The notes: generated by a model from the sequence alone, not told the origin. A stretch of 64,000 bases of DNA from Mesocentrotus franciscanus (GCA_037976565.1 CP137682.1:4214827-4278826); one strand, 5' to 3'; shown: positions 11,340-23,218, counted from the stretch's first letter. Program-made: numbers and translations.

Positions 11340-12650
11340 TGAAAATAATGAAATGTGCATACGACTCGGTTACAACCTCTGCACCATGGGGTATGAAGCG
11401 TTCTATAGACTATTGAGGCGTAGTTATAACGTTCCCGAGCGTAGCAAATGTGGCCGATTTGACGTGAATCTCGTATTTATGTTTTTATATCGGTACACAT
11501 TTTAAATGTCGGACCTTCAAAAATACTGAAATAAAAACTCTATAAAAATATATTAGTTTTAGAATATATTTAATTGATTTTTCAGGGACAAATTTTAAAT
11601 GTTTGTTTGAAATAGCAAAATGTTGAATAACAAGTGGTATAGCTTAATGATGACGTAAATCCACTTACGAAAATCTTTCTGCAGCAACCAGGCTAGTGGC
11701 CAATTTGAAGTTACCATCCAGGACTGAATGAAATTTGTTGGTAAAAAATCAAATTCTTTAGTTTTGTTATGTAATAATATTTTTCTTGTGAATCATATAT
11801 TTTCAAATGCTTACTATTGCTATCTTATTGAAAGTAAATAATTGTGAAATGGCCTCCATAAGCATTGATTAGTGTTGCTAGTCTTAAAAACAGAAATACA
11901 TTCAATTTTAACGCGAGTCTTAAAATATCCGATCGAATCAGCCCTTTGTAGGCGTGTGTGAGCCTGTGAGGGATCTATGCATGTGTCTAGATGTAGCAGT
12001 ATCTCTTTTGTTTGTCAGAGAGATAAAGACGAGATACAACATCTCTTGCTTCAATATTCAGCCATGCAACATCGGAAACTGTTCTTTAAGGAGACTATAC
12101 TACACAGTGATTTTTTCTTCTTGGGAATATACCGAATATACATCGTTTGAAATTAGTCTAATCTTCTCAGCCGATATTGGATCATGGGGTGAAAACAGAA
12201 GAAATACTAATGTGAAATAGTAGGCGCATCTCACTATTATGACTCGTTTATATGAGCCATAATTCGTATGTTTAGTTACCATTCCATATATTCTCACCTT
12301 TATTTTGTTTAGTAAAATTCAAGTATCAACCATCTAACGCTGAAATCATAAAGATAATTTTGGTGTTATGCTTGTATAAAGACTAATTAAGCGTTCTCTT
12401 ACCCAACCCAGTTGATCTATTCCAATATGGTCTACACCCAAGCTCGTCTACAATCTACATATCTAATAATCATTTCATCTATTTATCACTTGGTCTAATT
12501 TGTAGCCATTTGGTGTAATCTCCAATAATAGTCTTATTTTCAGTCGTTCTAATGCACATTCGTCTATTATCCCTAAGGTGTGATAATCATTTGATGATTA
12601 CTATAATTTGTGATTATTTTATGAGATAAAATATAGTGAGCACTCATTTT
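11340..12650. other. Intergenic DNA, no gene supported
   Basis: AT-rich sequence without a recognisable domain, RNA or bounded repeat. The 88-codon frame at 11954-12220 has no known motif or supported splice sites. Confidence 0.45.
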
Positions 12651-12659
12651 TTGTGCTCA

Positions 12660-12803
12660 ACGGGGAGTGCTTTTTTCAACCACCACCCCCACCCCTCCCG
12701 GCCCCTTGAGCGCCAGGGCGGGCCCATCTTTTTTCTTTTTTACAAAAAGGGCGTTTTACCTGTTTTTTTCTAGGGAGGGGCCTGCCCCCTAGATCCGCCA
12801 CTG
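12660..12803. mobile_element. Fragment with a hAT-like end (CAGTGGCGGATCTAG on minus)
   Basis: On the minus strand the sequence starting at 12803 reads CAGTGGCGGATCTAGGGGG, a typical hAT-type terminus, followed by GC-rich then T-rich sequence. No partner end or 8-bp duplication was found, so this is probably a truncated element. Confidence 0.4.
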
Positions 12804-13221
12804 GGTGTATGGTCGGTGGCTCAGTGCTGGGTCGGTACACTTTTCTTTTCTTTTTCGGTACACTTGATCAGCTTAATGTCACAAATAGCAGTCTGCGTGT
12901 GCTTAGAACTAGACTATCTAGATAATATCTTAACACGTGCATGTTGTTATCGGACGTTCCAAATAATAATAAGCCGGTGAAAAGCTACATATTCTCATAT
13001 CTTTGGTATTTTCGAGATGTTTCAAGGTAAGGTTTGTTTTGGTTTTTTCTTTGACAACAAGAGCAGTATATGCATAGGTCTATATATATATATTTTTTTT
13101 TAAATTTATTTATAGCTAAGCTTCATTAGTTGAAATTGTGCTTCTGCCGCAGTATGTACATGTACAGTCAATGTACATGTAGCCCGGTGCCAGGCTGGCG
13201 GTACAGCTGCACAGCTCAGCA

Positions 13222-13289
13222 AGCAGTGGCGTAACTCCAGGTAGCTCCGCCGCCGAAGGCGGCGGAACTCCTTGGAGTTAGCAGTGGCG
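13222..13289. repeat. GC-rich hairpin bracketed by 10-bp direct repeats
   Basis: AGCAGTGGCG occurs at 13222-13231 and 13280-13289. Between them, TAACTCCA (13232-13239) pairs with TGGAGTTA (13273-13280) and CTCCGCCGCC pairs with GGCGGCGGA across a GAA loop. Confidence 0.6.
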
Positions 13290-13374
13290 CGGTGTAGCTC
13301 ACTAAGAGTAAGACGATAAGACTAGTAGTACATGTACTAGTCTAGGCCTAGTCAGTTAAATGCATGATTCCAAT

Positions 13375-13465
13375 CTTGACAATCTCGCGTATAATAATGT
13401 TACTGGTCAATGGATGAGAGTGAACATAGCCCTGCATATTGATCTACTGATATTATTAGACTGAG
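13375..13465. repeat. Dispersed ~80-bp repeat, inverted relative to 20868-20942
   Basis: The segment with taataatgttactggtcaat and gagtgaacatagccctgcat is, on the other strand, closely similar to the inside of the right arm of the TTAA element at 20378-20954. It is a copy or fragment of that family. Confidence 0.55.
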
Positions 13466-13564
13466 CTGGGCAATAACAAGTGAATAACTTCACAAAATTT
13501 AGCTGAAATAAGTCCATATGAATTATGACCACAGCAAGCACAGGCAGCCGGCAGAGGCATAGCC

Positions 13565-13630
13565 ATTACTACTACTACTACTGTACTACTACTAGAATCT
13601 ACTACAGGCTAGACTACTAGTACTAGTAAA
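13565..13630. repeat. (CTA)n-rich microsatellite
   Basis: Imperfect ACT/CTA repeats and ACTAGT words. No coding meaning. Confidence 0.6.
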
Positions 13631-13745
13631 GTAAGATCTACACCTCTACAACTAAAATGAAAAGAATGCAAACTACCACTTAACTTAACTTGTCTTAAAA
13701 ACGGGATACACATAGGATAGCAAAAACTTGGGCTTATAACTGCAG

Positions 13746-13821
13746 AATACCCCGCACATTTTTAGATACCATGTTTTTGGGGACGATGTGCTACGGTGTA
13801 TAAATAAATGTGCGGGGTATT
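13746..13821. repeat. Perfect 16-bp-arm hairpin
   Basis: AATACCCCGCACATTT (13746-13761) and its exact reverse complement AAATGTGCGGGGTATT (13806-13821) flank a 44-base loop. It may be a very small MITE; no clear target duplication. Confidence 0.6.
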
Positions 13822-14832
13822 ACTATATTAGGTACGTACACCTGTACATAGGTAAAACTTGTTTCTCCAACTCCAAGCAAATGTACAGAAGAATTACTCA
13901 CAAGTCACGACAGAAGTTGAACTATAAGTTACTTCAACGTATCAATAACTAATACACTACCGCTCAAAGGTTTTGGCATCGGTTTCTTCCCGTGCACCGC
14001 TCCGAACTGTAAACGGTGAACGGAGAACGGTGCCTCGCCGTTCACCGCTCTTCGGTGCCGCGCCGTTTGCTCACCGTTTGCTCACCGTTTGCTCACCGTT
14101 TGCTAACCGAAGTATTACGGTTAATAACAGAAAGCTTTGTGTGCGCTGAGTCTGCGAGCGCGTATCTGTAGAAATCTCAAAAGTCGCACACACGCGGAGA
14201 TCGGAGTACTAGTTCATTGCATTCACAATCATACCGATGCGCGCTTGCCACTGACGTCACAATCACTTGATTATTTCATCACAATAGCGTGAGAGAATGT
14301 TCATAGACGGTTGTTCCGCTGAGATTACATCTTGCTCCTGTGACCGCAATTATACATAGACTGAATTCAGTGAGTACGGCGTATGGGGTAGTGTGTGGAA
14401 GGAATGGTTCGGTTCGGCCGCACCGAGATGAATGAGATATGCAACAAGTTTTTTCACTCTTTACGTCTTCATATATCCGCTTTGGCTGCAGTATTACATT
14501 CCATCTTAATTTATAAAATAATGAAACGGAAATATGAACTTTGACTTACGATAGCTTGCTCATTTAGATCCTAAAATCTAAATTAATGTTTAAGCCAAGA
14601 AAGACTTGTCGTCAACGTGATTTGTTGTCAGCCATCTTGATTTGAGTTAATGAATATTCACGAGTTAGCCAGTGATATTTTAACCCAGTATCAAACGATT
14701 GATCTGATTGGCCATCAGCATTGTTTTTGTACGATAAGGCAGTGCCCGGCAGTGCCTTAAAAAGGATGTCACATTGCCTTAAAAGGATGTCACATGTGGC
14801 AGTCCACGTTCTCGTCGTGCAAATCTAAAAGT

Positions 14833-14896
14833 TCCTAGATCTGCATGAGGCGTTATAAAATCAGTCATTGTTACGTCACAATACAGCTTTCATCGC
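14833..14896. repeat. 62-bp direct repeat, copy 1 (copy 2 at 18843-18907)
   Basis: A block with ttcctagatct, aaaatcagtcattgttacg and tcacaatacagc occurs here and at 18843-18907 in the same orientation with few differences. Both lie inside the 13955-19155 unit. It may mark related MITE bodies or a duplication. Confidence 0.6.
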
Positions 14897-15050
14897 AGGA
14901 TCTTATATCTACATATCAATGATTTTTGTACCAATACTTACATACAACGTTACCTATAACTCTTTTTAAACTTTTGATTTTGTAATGATTACTTTCATTT
15001 GTATTACCTGGCATGTTTTGTCATGTACGAGTCTTTTTTAGTTTTGTTTA

Positions 15051-15880
15051 TATAAGTTAATCTCTTAACTACTCTTCGGGAACGAATTGAATAAAATGGA
15101 ATTGAATAATAGTCTACTAAGATCTGCTTACCCATCAGTTAAATCAGGCGCGGATCCAGGGAGCGGGCCTTGCCCCGCAAAAAGAGAGAGAGAATGAAAA
15201 GAAGGGAAAGTGAAAGAGGAGAGAAAGAGGAAGAAGACAAGAAATTTGAGAAAAAATAAGAAGGTCGGGGAGGGGAGCGGAAGGGCCTTGCCTCCCAGGC
15301 TGTTACATCCCCCCATCAAAAAAAATAAGAGAGAAGGAAGGAAAGGGAAAGAAAAAAAGTAAAAGAGGAGATAAAGGGAAGGAAAAAAGAGGGATAAGAA
15401 AAGAAAGGGGATATCAGTTGCAATTTTCCCCCAATAAGTTGTGGATCGGGGGGATGGGCAAAGGCCCTTGCCCCTATAAGTTAATCTCTTAACTACTCTT
15501 CGGGAACGAATTGAATAGAATGGAATTGAATAATAGTCTACTAAGAGCTGCTTACCCATGAGTTGAATCAGGCGCGGATCCAGGGGCGGGCCTTGGCCCC
15601 TTGCCCCGCAAAAGAGAGAGAGAATGAAAAGAAGGGAAAGTGAAAGAGGAAGAAGACAAGAAATAGGAGGAAAATAAGAAGATCGGGAGGGGAGCGAAAG
15701 GGCCTTGCCTCCCAGGCTGTTACATTCCCCCATAAAAAAATAAGAGAGAAGGAAGGAAAGGGAAAGTAAAAGAGGAGGTAAAAGGGAAGGAAAAAGAGGG
15801 ATAAGAAAAGAAAGGGGATATCAGTTGCAATTTTCCCAATAAGTTGTGGATCGGGGATGGGCAAAGGCCCTTGCCTCCTC
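15051..15880. repeat. 424-bp tandem duplication with GGCGCGGATCC and purine-rich tracts
   Basis: The segment from tataagttaatctc at 15051 repeats at 15475. CAGGCGCGGATCCAGG occurs in each copy at 15145 and 15569, followed by long A/G tracts and gttgtggatcggg. The purine-rich body is the reverse complement of the repeat family at 46545-47200. Open frames on the minus strand here (Phe/Leu/Ser-rich) are artefacts of the C/T composition. Confidence 0.75.
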
Positions 15881-16006
15881 ACCGCCCCGCCAAAAAAGAA
15901 GAAGGACGGGAAAGGGAAAGAGAGCTAAAAGGGAACAAAAGAGGAAGAAGAAAAGAAGGGGAGATCAGTTGCGATTAATCCCGCCAAGAACGTGGAAGGG
16001 AGGGGG

Positions 16007-17260
16007 GCCAAAGCGACACGATCTCAACATTAACCTCATGGCCCAAATACAGGTGGTTGAAATTTGATATGTACTGCGCGCACGTAGGGATTCCCCGAAT
16101 TATAATGACAATGGGATCTCCATTTTATGACATTCAGTTTGCATGGAAGCTATTCGACATAAACCAGGGAGGTTAGTTGTTTTCTTGCAAAATTGATTGC
16201 AAAACTATTTCCAAGTTATATCACATCTATTGATATGGGGTTATGAACTTATTATAATATGGATAAATATGGCTGCTATTTCTAGAAAAACGATGTGTAT
16301 GTAGCGAGATTTTCAGGAAGGTATGAATGTAAGGAAGGGAGAAAGAGAGAAGAGGGGAGGGGTTAGTGGGACAGGCAGATAGAAGAAAGAAAGAGGGAAT
16401 AGAGCGCAAAGGGAGAGAGAGAGAGAGAGAGAGGGGGTGAAAGATATAAAGAGAAAGAAAGAGATATAGAGATTTGAAAATTTAATGAACGATCCATAAC
16501 TCCAAATAACAAATAATTCTTTATAATTCTATTCATTCATTACCAATCAGTTGAACCATGGCCCTACAAAATACAAATTTTGCCACAGACCGCAAACATT
16601 ATTTTCACAAACCAGGATTGTTTTTAAACAAAAGCGACACGATCTCGACATGACCTCATGACCCAAATACAGGTGGTTGAAATTGATATGTACTGCGCGC
16701 GCTCAGGGATTACCGTAATTATAATGACAATGGGATCTCCATTTTATGACATTCAGTTCACATGCAAGCTATGATTACTCCTGAGTTGGGAAGCTCTTGT
16801 ATTCGACATAAAACCAGGGAGGTTAATTGTTTCCTTGCAAAATTTATTGCAAAACTTATAAGATTATTTCCAAGTTATGTCACATCTATTAATATGGGGT
16901 CGTGAACTTATTATAACATGGATACAAAATGGCTGTTATTTCAGTGAAAATGACGCGCATGCTATGAGACTTTCAGGAAAGGAATGAATATAAGAAAACT
17001 TGAAAGGACGGGGGAGAGACAGAGAGAGAGGAAGAGAAATAAGAGAAAGGCGACGGAGGGGAGACGGGGTACAGAGAGAAAGAAGGGAGACATGGGGAGG
17101 GAGAGAGAAAGAAAGAGGGAATATAGTAAAGAGATAAAGGGGGTGGGGTAGAGAGAGACTGGAAGAAAACCCATTTGCTGCTTAATAATCAACAACCCAA
17201 GATAAGGAAGGGAATGTTTACATTCAAAACAGGCGGGTGTTTGGATAAAAGAAAACAAAA
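16007..17260. repeat. 621-bp tandem duplication
   Basis: The segment starting aagcgacacgatctc at 16011 repeats at 16632. Shared landmarks include caaatacaggtggttgaaat, tgacaatgggatctcc and the A/G tracts near 16330-16460 and 16985-17160. Small indels, such as a 25-base insertion near 16775, show divergence since the duplication. No gene is recognised. Confidence 0.7.
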
Positions 17261-17949
17261 TGTAGGTTTCAAATATGGTATGATTCCATCAATATTGATA
17301 GTGTTCAAACACAAAACCATACATTCTAATAAAATATTATTTCATAGAAATGGATGTGTTCGTAGTAGGAAAGAAGAAAACAACTCAACTTACCCTTTAA
17401 AATATTTATGTTGCATTGTCGAACCGCAAACATCAATATTCATGAGCAGTTGGCAAGGCTCCAAGAACTACAGGTCCGAGCGTGGGAACCAAAGGGAGAC
17501 ATTGCGTAACATGGACTTTCTCTGTCATCAAGTCACTCAACAAGAGATTGAGATAAGAGTCGAGTCGTTGAATGATATAATTATGTCGACAAGATAAGAG
17601 ATAAAATTGTTTCCCTGGGGGGCTTGCTGGTTAAAAACTGGTAGAATTTGACAGGAGCCACGCGAGCGTAGTAAATCAAGTTTAGGGGTGAGTATATTTA
17701 CGAACTTTTCTTGGTCTTGCTATTAATATTATACCACCGAACCCGAACATGGGCCTGACTTACAGCAAGAAGTATCTAAAAAAATTGATTGAATATTCGG
17801 AAAGGTTTTGATTAGTTTTTGATAAGTTTGGATTACTTTTGACAGGAATGGAGGAAATAGGAAATGGCTACTCTCTACGATTGTCTACCTCCTCCTTACT
17901 ACATCACTTACATACACTCCTCTTTCACTCTCTCTCATTCTCGGTACTA

Positions 17950-18180
17950 CATTTTTGTCATGTTCTTTTGTCTGTAATTCTGGCAGTATAAATTATAATT
18001 ATATATTCCATATTTTGATCATGATTTTTTAAAACCATATTTGATTGTGATTTTGTATTACTTGTAATTGTCAGTTGTCAATTTATAATTCGTTTATACT
18101 GTACACATCATCAATGCAGCTTTGCACGGCTGCCATTGAAGTTTTTATTCAATAAATCATTAATTTTATGAATGAATGGA
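17950..18180 (+). repeat. Possible LINE 3' tail remnant
   Basis: T-rich sequence with tgcacggctgccattgaag and then aataaatcattaat resembles the 3' ends of invertebrate LINEs. No coding part is attached. Low confidence. Confidence 0.25.
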
Positions 18181-19159
18181 TATAAAGAGGAACTAGAAGT
18201 AGAAAGTTGTGGGAAATAGACTAACGTGTTCGTGTCTTGCCTAATTATATTTATAACTAATCAACACTGTTTAGTCGATAGCCATTTCCCTTTTCATATA
18301 TATACCATAATCATTTTATTTGTTTTTTTCCCCCATTCTGGCCTTGATGATACCTCATCTCCTTTCCTTCCCGAATAATATCTTCAGCTTTCTCCAACTC
18401 CATCCAGTACTTTTCAAATTTTGTCAAAACTGCCTGCCTCTCATTCTTTCTCTCTCCTTCATTCTTTCCTGTTAAATCAACTCTGGTCTAATCGACACTC
18501 CTAAGACAGTGACAGTCATTGATCCATTCTATTTTAAAGATTTTATTATCAAGCCTCTAGCGAATCTCACGTCGACAACTAAAAATGATCGCTAATATGT
18601 ATTCCCTCATTTTTCATCAACATCAAATTTACAATCGTAATTTTTCACGATCATCCTAAGACCTAACCAGTAACCACCGCCCCACAATCATCACCACCAT
18701 CTCATCATAATTTCATCATGATTTCATCGTCATCATCACCATTAACAACTTCATTAAAACGTCACCATCATTATCTTCACCAGAATCGTTCCGAATGCAG
18801 AGCACAAGTCTTCATTCTTTAAACATTTATAGCAAACGTGATTCCTAGATCTACATGCGGCTTTGTAAAATCAGTCATTGTTACGTCACAATACAGCCTT
18901 TCATCGCGTGCGCTCTTTAGCTAACCGCGGACTTTCACCGTTCACCGTTCTGAGAAAGAAATCCGCGCGTGCGCTCTCTGGCTAACCGTTTGCTCACCGT
19001 TTGCTCACCGTTTGCTCACCGTTTGCGCTCCGATAGCTTCCCGCGGATTCTCACCGAACAACAAAACCTTGGAGATAACCGCGGAAAGCTTACGATAGGA
19101 CAAACGGTACCAAACCGTAACCGAACCGTTGTGCCAAAACCTTTGAGCTGTAGTGTAAG

Positions 19160-20370
19160 TGCTAATGCTTAGTTTACAGTGCCCCGGTCGGTGTACGATA
19201 AATTGTTCTACGAAATTTTTTTGTGTGTGCGATTTTGGGGGCATCGTAAGTGGCTACGGGCGATGATGTTTGTGTTTACATTATCTACAGTGTACGAGCA
19301 TCGTGCCATTTCTTGTATTGGCCCTCGGCAGGCCGGGGCCAATCCGTACAGAGGCTGCTCGGAGGTTGTACAGAAATCGTGCAAGTTCAGTGCAGTATAT
19401 GTAGCCGTGCAGTCTCCGCAGCCTCTGCCTAAACTAGGTATTACAGATGCACAAACGCAATCATCCCCAAAGCAGTTGATGAGATCCTTGGCATTTCTCT
19501 TGCCAAGAAGTTGGACAGAAATAACTGTCTGGTATGGGGAATTTTAAATTTGAATAAAACTAACATTTGTCAGACTTTCCCATACACTGACACATCTGTG
19601 TACGATAATCTGTAATCCTTGGCACATGCACAATGGAGGGGTCAATTAGAGATTTTCCTTGAATTTTGCACAAAATTTGGCCCGTTTTTTTTTCTTCTCA
19701 AAAAAATTGTTTTAGAAAAAAAGGTTGGAAAAAATAATCTAATTTTCATATATACAATAAAAAATAACGTTGAAAAATCATTATAGAACATCAAAATATA
19801 AAGACAAGTTTACTTTCACCTTATCTGACCATTTTCTTGAAGCTACTGTGCGCGATGAGATCAGCAATCACACACAAACTGCATTGCATAACCTCCCCTC
19901 ACTAACCCGTACGTATAGAGACGGTCAGTGGAGCCAAACATACTAGGCTCAGTGAATCAAATGCTGAAATCAGAGTGAACCAGACGAGCTATCAAGGAAA
20001 AAGGCAATGCCAGATGATTCTAAGAAGAAAAAAAATCTTGCCCAATTGGCAATTGTAGCTAAATTCAACTCTTAGTCTTCTACACAATTGCATGCTTCTT
20101 TGAGAGGAAGGAAAACTTTCTTGAAAAAAATCAATCCAAGAAGACCTGACAAAGAAAAATGCTGCTTTGCTATCCCTGACAAGATCCTGTCCTAAAACAC
20201 TGCATGGACAAGTCAGGACAAGTTATTGCACTCATCCTCCATGATAAAAACAAAGATGTAAGAAAGCTAATCTCATGCAAAGATAATGGATAATTTAAAT
20301 ACATAATGTCACATTTGGCTGGTACATCTCTTGTACAGTGAACCATACATATACTGAACATTTTCCTTGC
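19160..20370. other. Unassigned DNA with one palindrome
   Basis: No supported gene. An inverted repeat ATTGGCCC/GGGCCAAT lies at 19317-19324 and 19336-19343. The open frames at 19179-19547 and 19250-19432 show no known domain. Confidence 0.4.
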
Positions 20371-20377
20371 AGTTTAA

Positions 20378-20954
20378 AGCCCCTCTAAAGTGTTGGGAGC
20401 CCCAAATTTGACGGCAAAATTTCATGTTGTAAACTATATCATAATGTGAAAGGGGTTGCCATTTAAGACACATTTCTGCAAAGATTTCCCCCAACAATGT
20501 GTTTGAAGACAAATATTGATAAAAGAAAACAGGTTCTAGGACTATTACCCCCTGAGCAATCACCTCCGGTGGATTCCAAGCCAGACAATTACCCCACCCC
20601 CAGGACAATTGCCTCCCTGAAAAAAATTCTGCTTTTATTAAAACTAGTACATTGTATCAGGGTAGAGTTCCCTTAATGAACAGGGGAGGGGGTATTGTCC
20701 TGGGGGTGATTGTCCAAGGGGTAATGAAAGGGTTCTGAAAAATATTTGGGTTTTATATTGTCCACAGAAAACCCAAATTTTGTATTCTTTCATCAGAAAT
20801 GTGTCTTAAATGACATCCCTTTTAGATTATGATACAATTCAAGTGAAATGTTACCATCAAATTGTATGTCTAATATCAGTAGATCAACATGCAGGGATAT
20901 GTTCACTCTCATCCATTGACTAGTAACATTATTATACAATTGTATAGAGGGGCT
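20378..20954. mobile_element. TTAA-flanked palindromic MITE, 577 bp
   Basis: TTAA (20374-20377) is followed by AGCCCCTCTA, and TAGAGGGGCT is followed by TTAA (20955-20958). The arms extend inward with similarity (atttaagacacatttctg on the left, its complement near 20800-20817) and meet in an inverted pair of GGACAATTACCCC-type words (20585-20715). TTAA duplication suggests the piggyBac mode of insertion. The right arm contains an extra ~75-bp block, also present at 13375-13465. No transposase. Confidence 0.7.
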
Positions 20955-20959
20955 TTAAT

Positions 20960-22420
20960 ACCTTTAACTAGTGTAATACTTTACTCCTTTTTGTTTGTTA
21001 CCAAAAAAGAATTTTTGCCTTTGTACAGTTTATGTTTAAGAGTAGACTAATGTATGTACATGTACACAATTATGAAAAAGGATAACAAAATGCTAGTACC
21101 TGCACATGCATGTTTCAATTATGTTAAGAATATTTGTCAAATTTATTTCTCTGTAAATATGTTACTGATATTGAGCTTAACTCAGCTTATCAAGGGTATA
21201 ATGGTTAATTTAGATTAGTTTAATTCCAAATTAGGACATATTATCCAAACAGATAGCCTTTAACTCAAGAACCTCTCTGAAACATGGATTCATGAAATAC
21301 TTCATTATTGTTCAATAAACAGGGTTACACTTTTATCCAATGTAAATATACATGTACATGTATACGTGTGTTGAAGGGATGGTGGTGTTCCTACAGGTGT
21401 ATGTGAATTTTAGATTCTCTTGACACTAATTTTAGAGATGAAATTATGACTTAGATGATTTTTTACTGCAACAATTAATCACTACTATCACTGATAGTAG
21501 TTACAGTGATATTCAGAAACCCAAATCAAACATGAAAATATTTACTCATACACCAGATGATTACCGGTATGTACATGTAACGATTAATCCTAACATTGAC
21601 CATTGAAGATTATGCAAATTAACGGCAATGATTTTGTTGGTATTATTTACTCAAATTTTGTTTCTATATCAAAACAAAAATATATGACAAAAATCTCTTG
21701 AAAAGAAATAGAAATGAACTGTAAATACATTAGTACATGTAGCTGTTAAAACAACAACATTTTTGGATGACATTAGAGTTAGTTTGGTTGATGCAATAAA
21801 CATAAACAATATTGTCTGAATGCTTCTGAAGTTAGTAAAAGGTTAATAAGAATATGGGTAATATACTTGATAAATTGTTATGCAAAACCTGACTTTGTTA
21901 TTATCCAGAAACATTTCAATGACAATAAAAGAAATCTTATAAATATTTGGAATATTATTGAAGACTTGCTGGGTAATAAGGTTAAAACCTTATCATCATA
22001 CATGTACATGTTATTCAACACCAAAAGAGTATTGCAAGTTACAATTTTAATGTTTATTTTGTCACTCTTTTTATCTAATAAGTAAACATTGTAAAGGTTT
22101 GGTATTGGTATTGGTTTTTATTTTCCATATCACAATATTAAAAACAATGCAAAGAAAATGCATGTACATGTACATAGTAAAATCAATGGTAAAGTGAATG
22201 GCTGGATAACCCATTCAGATTTGTTAGTATAGGAAAACTGTTCTTCCCTGGGGTGCAGGAAATAAAGATTTAGGTTGAGAGCCAGTAGCAAGTATTGATA
22301 CATGTAGTCATAGTTATTTTTTAGGGAAATGTATCCCTGATAGTACGGAAAGCAGAAAACATTGGAGAAGCATTCTGGTAAAAGTTGAGCAAACTCAGAT
22401 AAGTAATAAGTAGGCTTTTA
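20960..22420. other. AT-rich DNA, no gene supported
   Basis: Only ACATGTAC-type words and a T-rich segment near 22105-22150, which may be a LINE tail. No exon supported. Confidence 0.4.
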
Positions 22421-22421
22421 A

Positions 22422-22757
22422 AGGTATAGACCAGTTCTGGTCATGCGATTGCATTATGAAAGAAACGTTGTGGAATCGATCAGAAAAGGTTGATCATCTA
22501 GCATATACATGTAAGTATTGGTGTATACTGCAAGGTTCTGGAATCATCAACATGATAAGAAATTTGGCCCAGTCTTGGTAAAGTTACAAGCACTGTACAC
22601 AGAAAGATGTATATGGGACTACCCTATATCAAGTAATAGGCGGTTTCCGCCAAATGTGTCATCACGTATGAGTAAAAGCATATTCTTTCACATGATTGGT
22701 AATAAGAGCTTCCGTTTCATATTTTGAGAGGGACCTTTCCAAAACTGGTCTATACCT
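22422..22757. mobile_element. TTAA-flanked MITE, 336 bp, ends AGGTATAGACCAGTT
   Basis: The left end AGGTATAGACCAGTTCTGG and the right end (minus) AGGTATAGACCAGTTTTGG differ at one base. TTAA lies at 22418-22421 and 22758-22761. This fits piggyBac-type insertion. The 69-codon frame inside is not recognisable. Confidence 0.75.
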
Positions 22758-22931
22758 TTAATGTTTGAAATTTGTAGTCAGTAGAGTATATATAAAATTC
22801 AAATTTTCAAATTGATGATTTGGCATTGTGATGTAATGTTGGACCACTCTCTCATATCATTAAACACTTATAACGTCTATAATAGGACCTCTTCATTTTT
22901 AGAGGACCTAATGTATGTATTAAGCAGGGTC

Positions 22932-23188
22932 TGCCCGATTGACCGAAGGCCCTGAGACCGAAGGCCTGCAAAGCCGATTTTTTTTTCCCTTCAGATTTGT
23001 CTCCTTTCTCTGCATGCCTCCATGTAAATGTACGTCAATGCTCACCCCCCACTGAAAAATGTTCCGCTGCCCCTACTACATGTACATGTATGAATAATAA
23101 TGATAATTAGATTTTTTTTGTTCATGTATATATAGCGCATTATACAAACAGAGGCCTTCAGTCTAGCGGGCCTTTGGTCAACTGGGCA
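22932..23188. mobile_element. TIR element, 257 bp, ends TGCCC..TTGACC.AAGGCC
   Basis: The left 20 bases TGCCCGATTGACCGAAGGCC and the right 20 (minus) TGCCCAGTTGACCAAAGGCC match at 17 positions. The target duplication is not evident. It lies 30 bases from the next element. Confidence 0.55.
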
Positions 23189-23218
23189 TGAACCTACCGG
23201 TATTGAGATATCTATCAG

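Larger units (their letters stand above)
13955..19155. mobile_element. 5.2 kb Tc1/mariner-like TIR unit with TA flanks, no transposase seen
   Basis: The left end CACTACCGCTCAAAGGTTTT (from 13955) and the right end read on minus, CACTACAGCTCAAAGGTTTT (from 19155), match at 23 of 24 positions through TTGGCA. TA lies immediately outside both ends (13953-13954 and 19156-19157). TA duplication and CACTACCG-type ends are known for Tc1/mariner elements. Both ends carry clusters of the word ACCGTT, including CCGTTTGCTCA tandem copies at about 14060-14105 and 18981-19027, in the same orientation. The interior holds a 424-bp tandem duplication, a 621-bp tandem duplication and a 62-bp direct repeat, but no frame resembling a DDE transposase. 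It may be one large non-autonomous element with captured DNA, or two related solo ends joined by other insertions. The TIR match is seen directly; the single-element reading is inference. Confidence 0.55.

Noticed and set aside
15128..15882. Minus-strand frames of 104-201 codons
   Set aside because: Composition artefact of the purine-rich 424-bp tandem duplication.
17175..17597. 140-codon plus frame inside the 5.2 kb TIR unit, as a transposase candidate
   Set aside because: No DDE/D, helix-turn-helix or other transposase motif is visible, and it partly overlaps the 621-bp tandem repeat.
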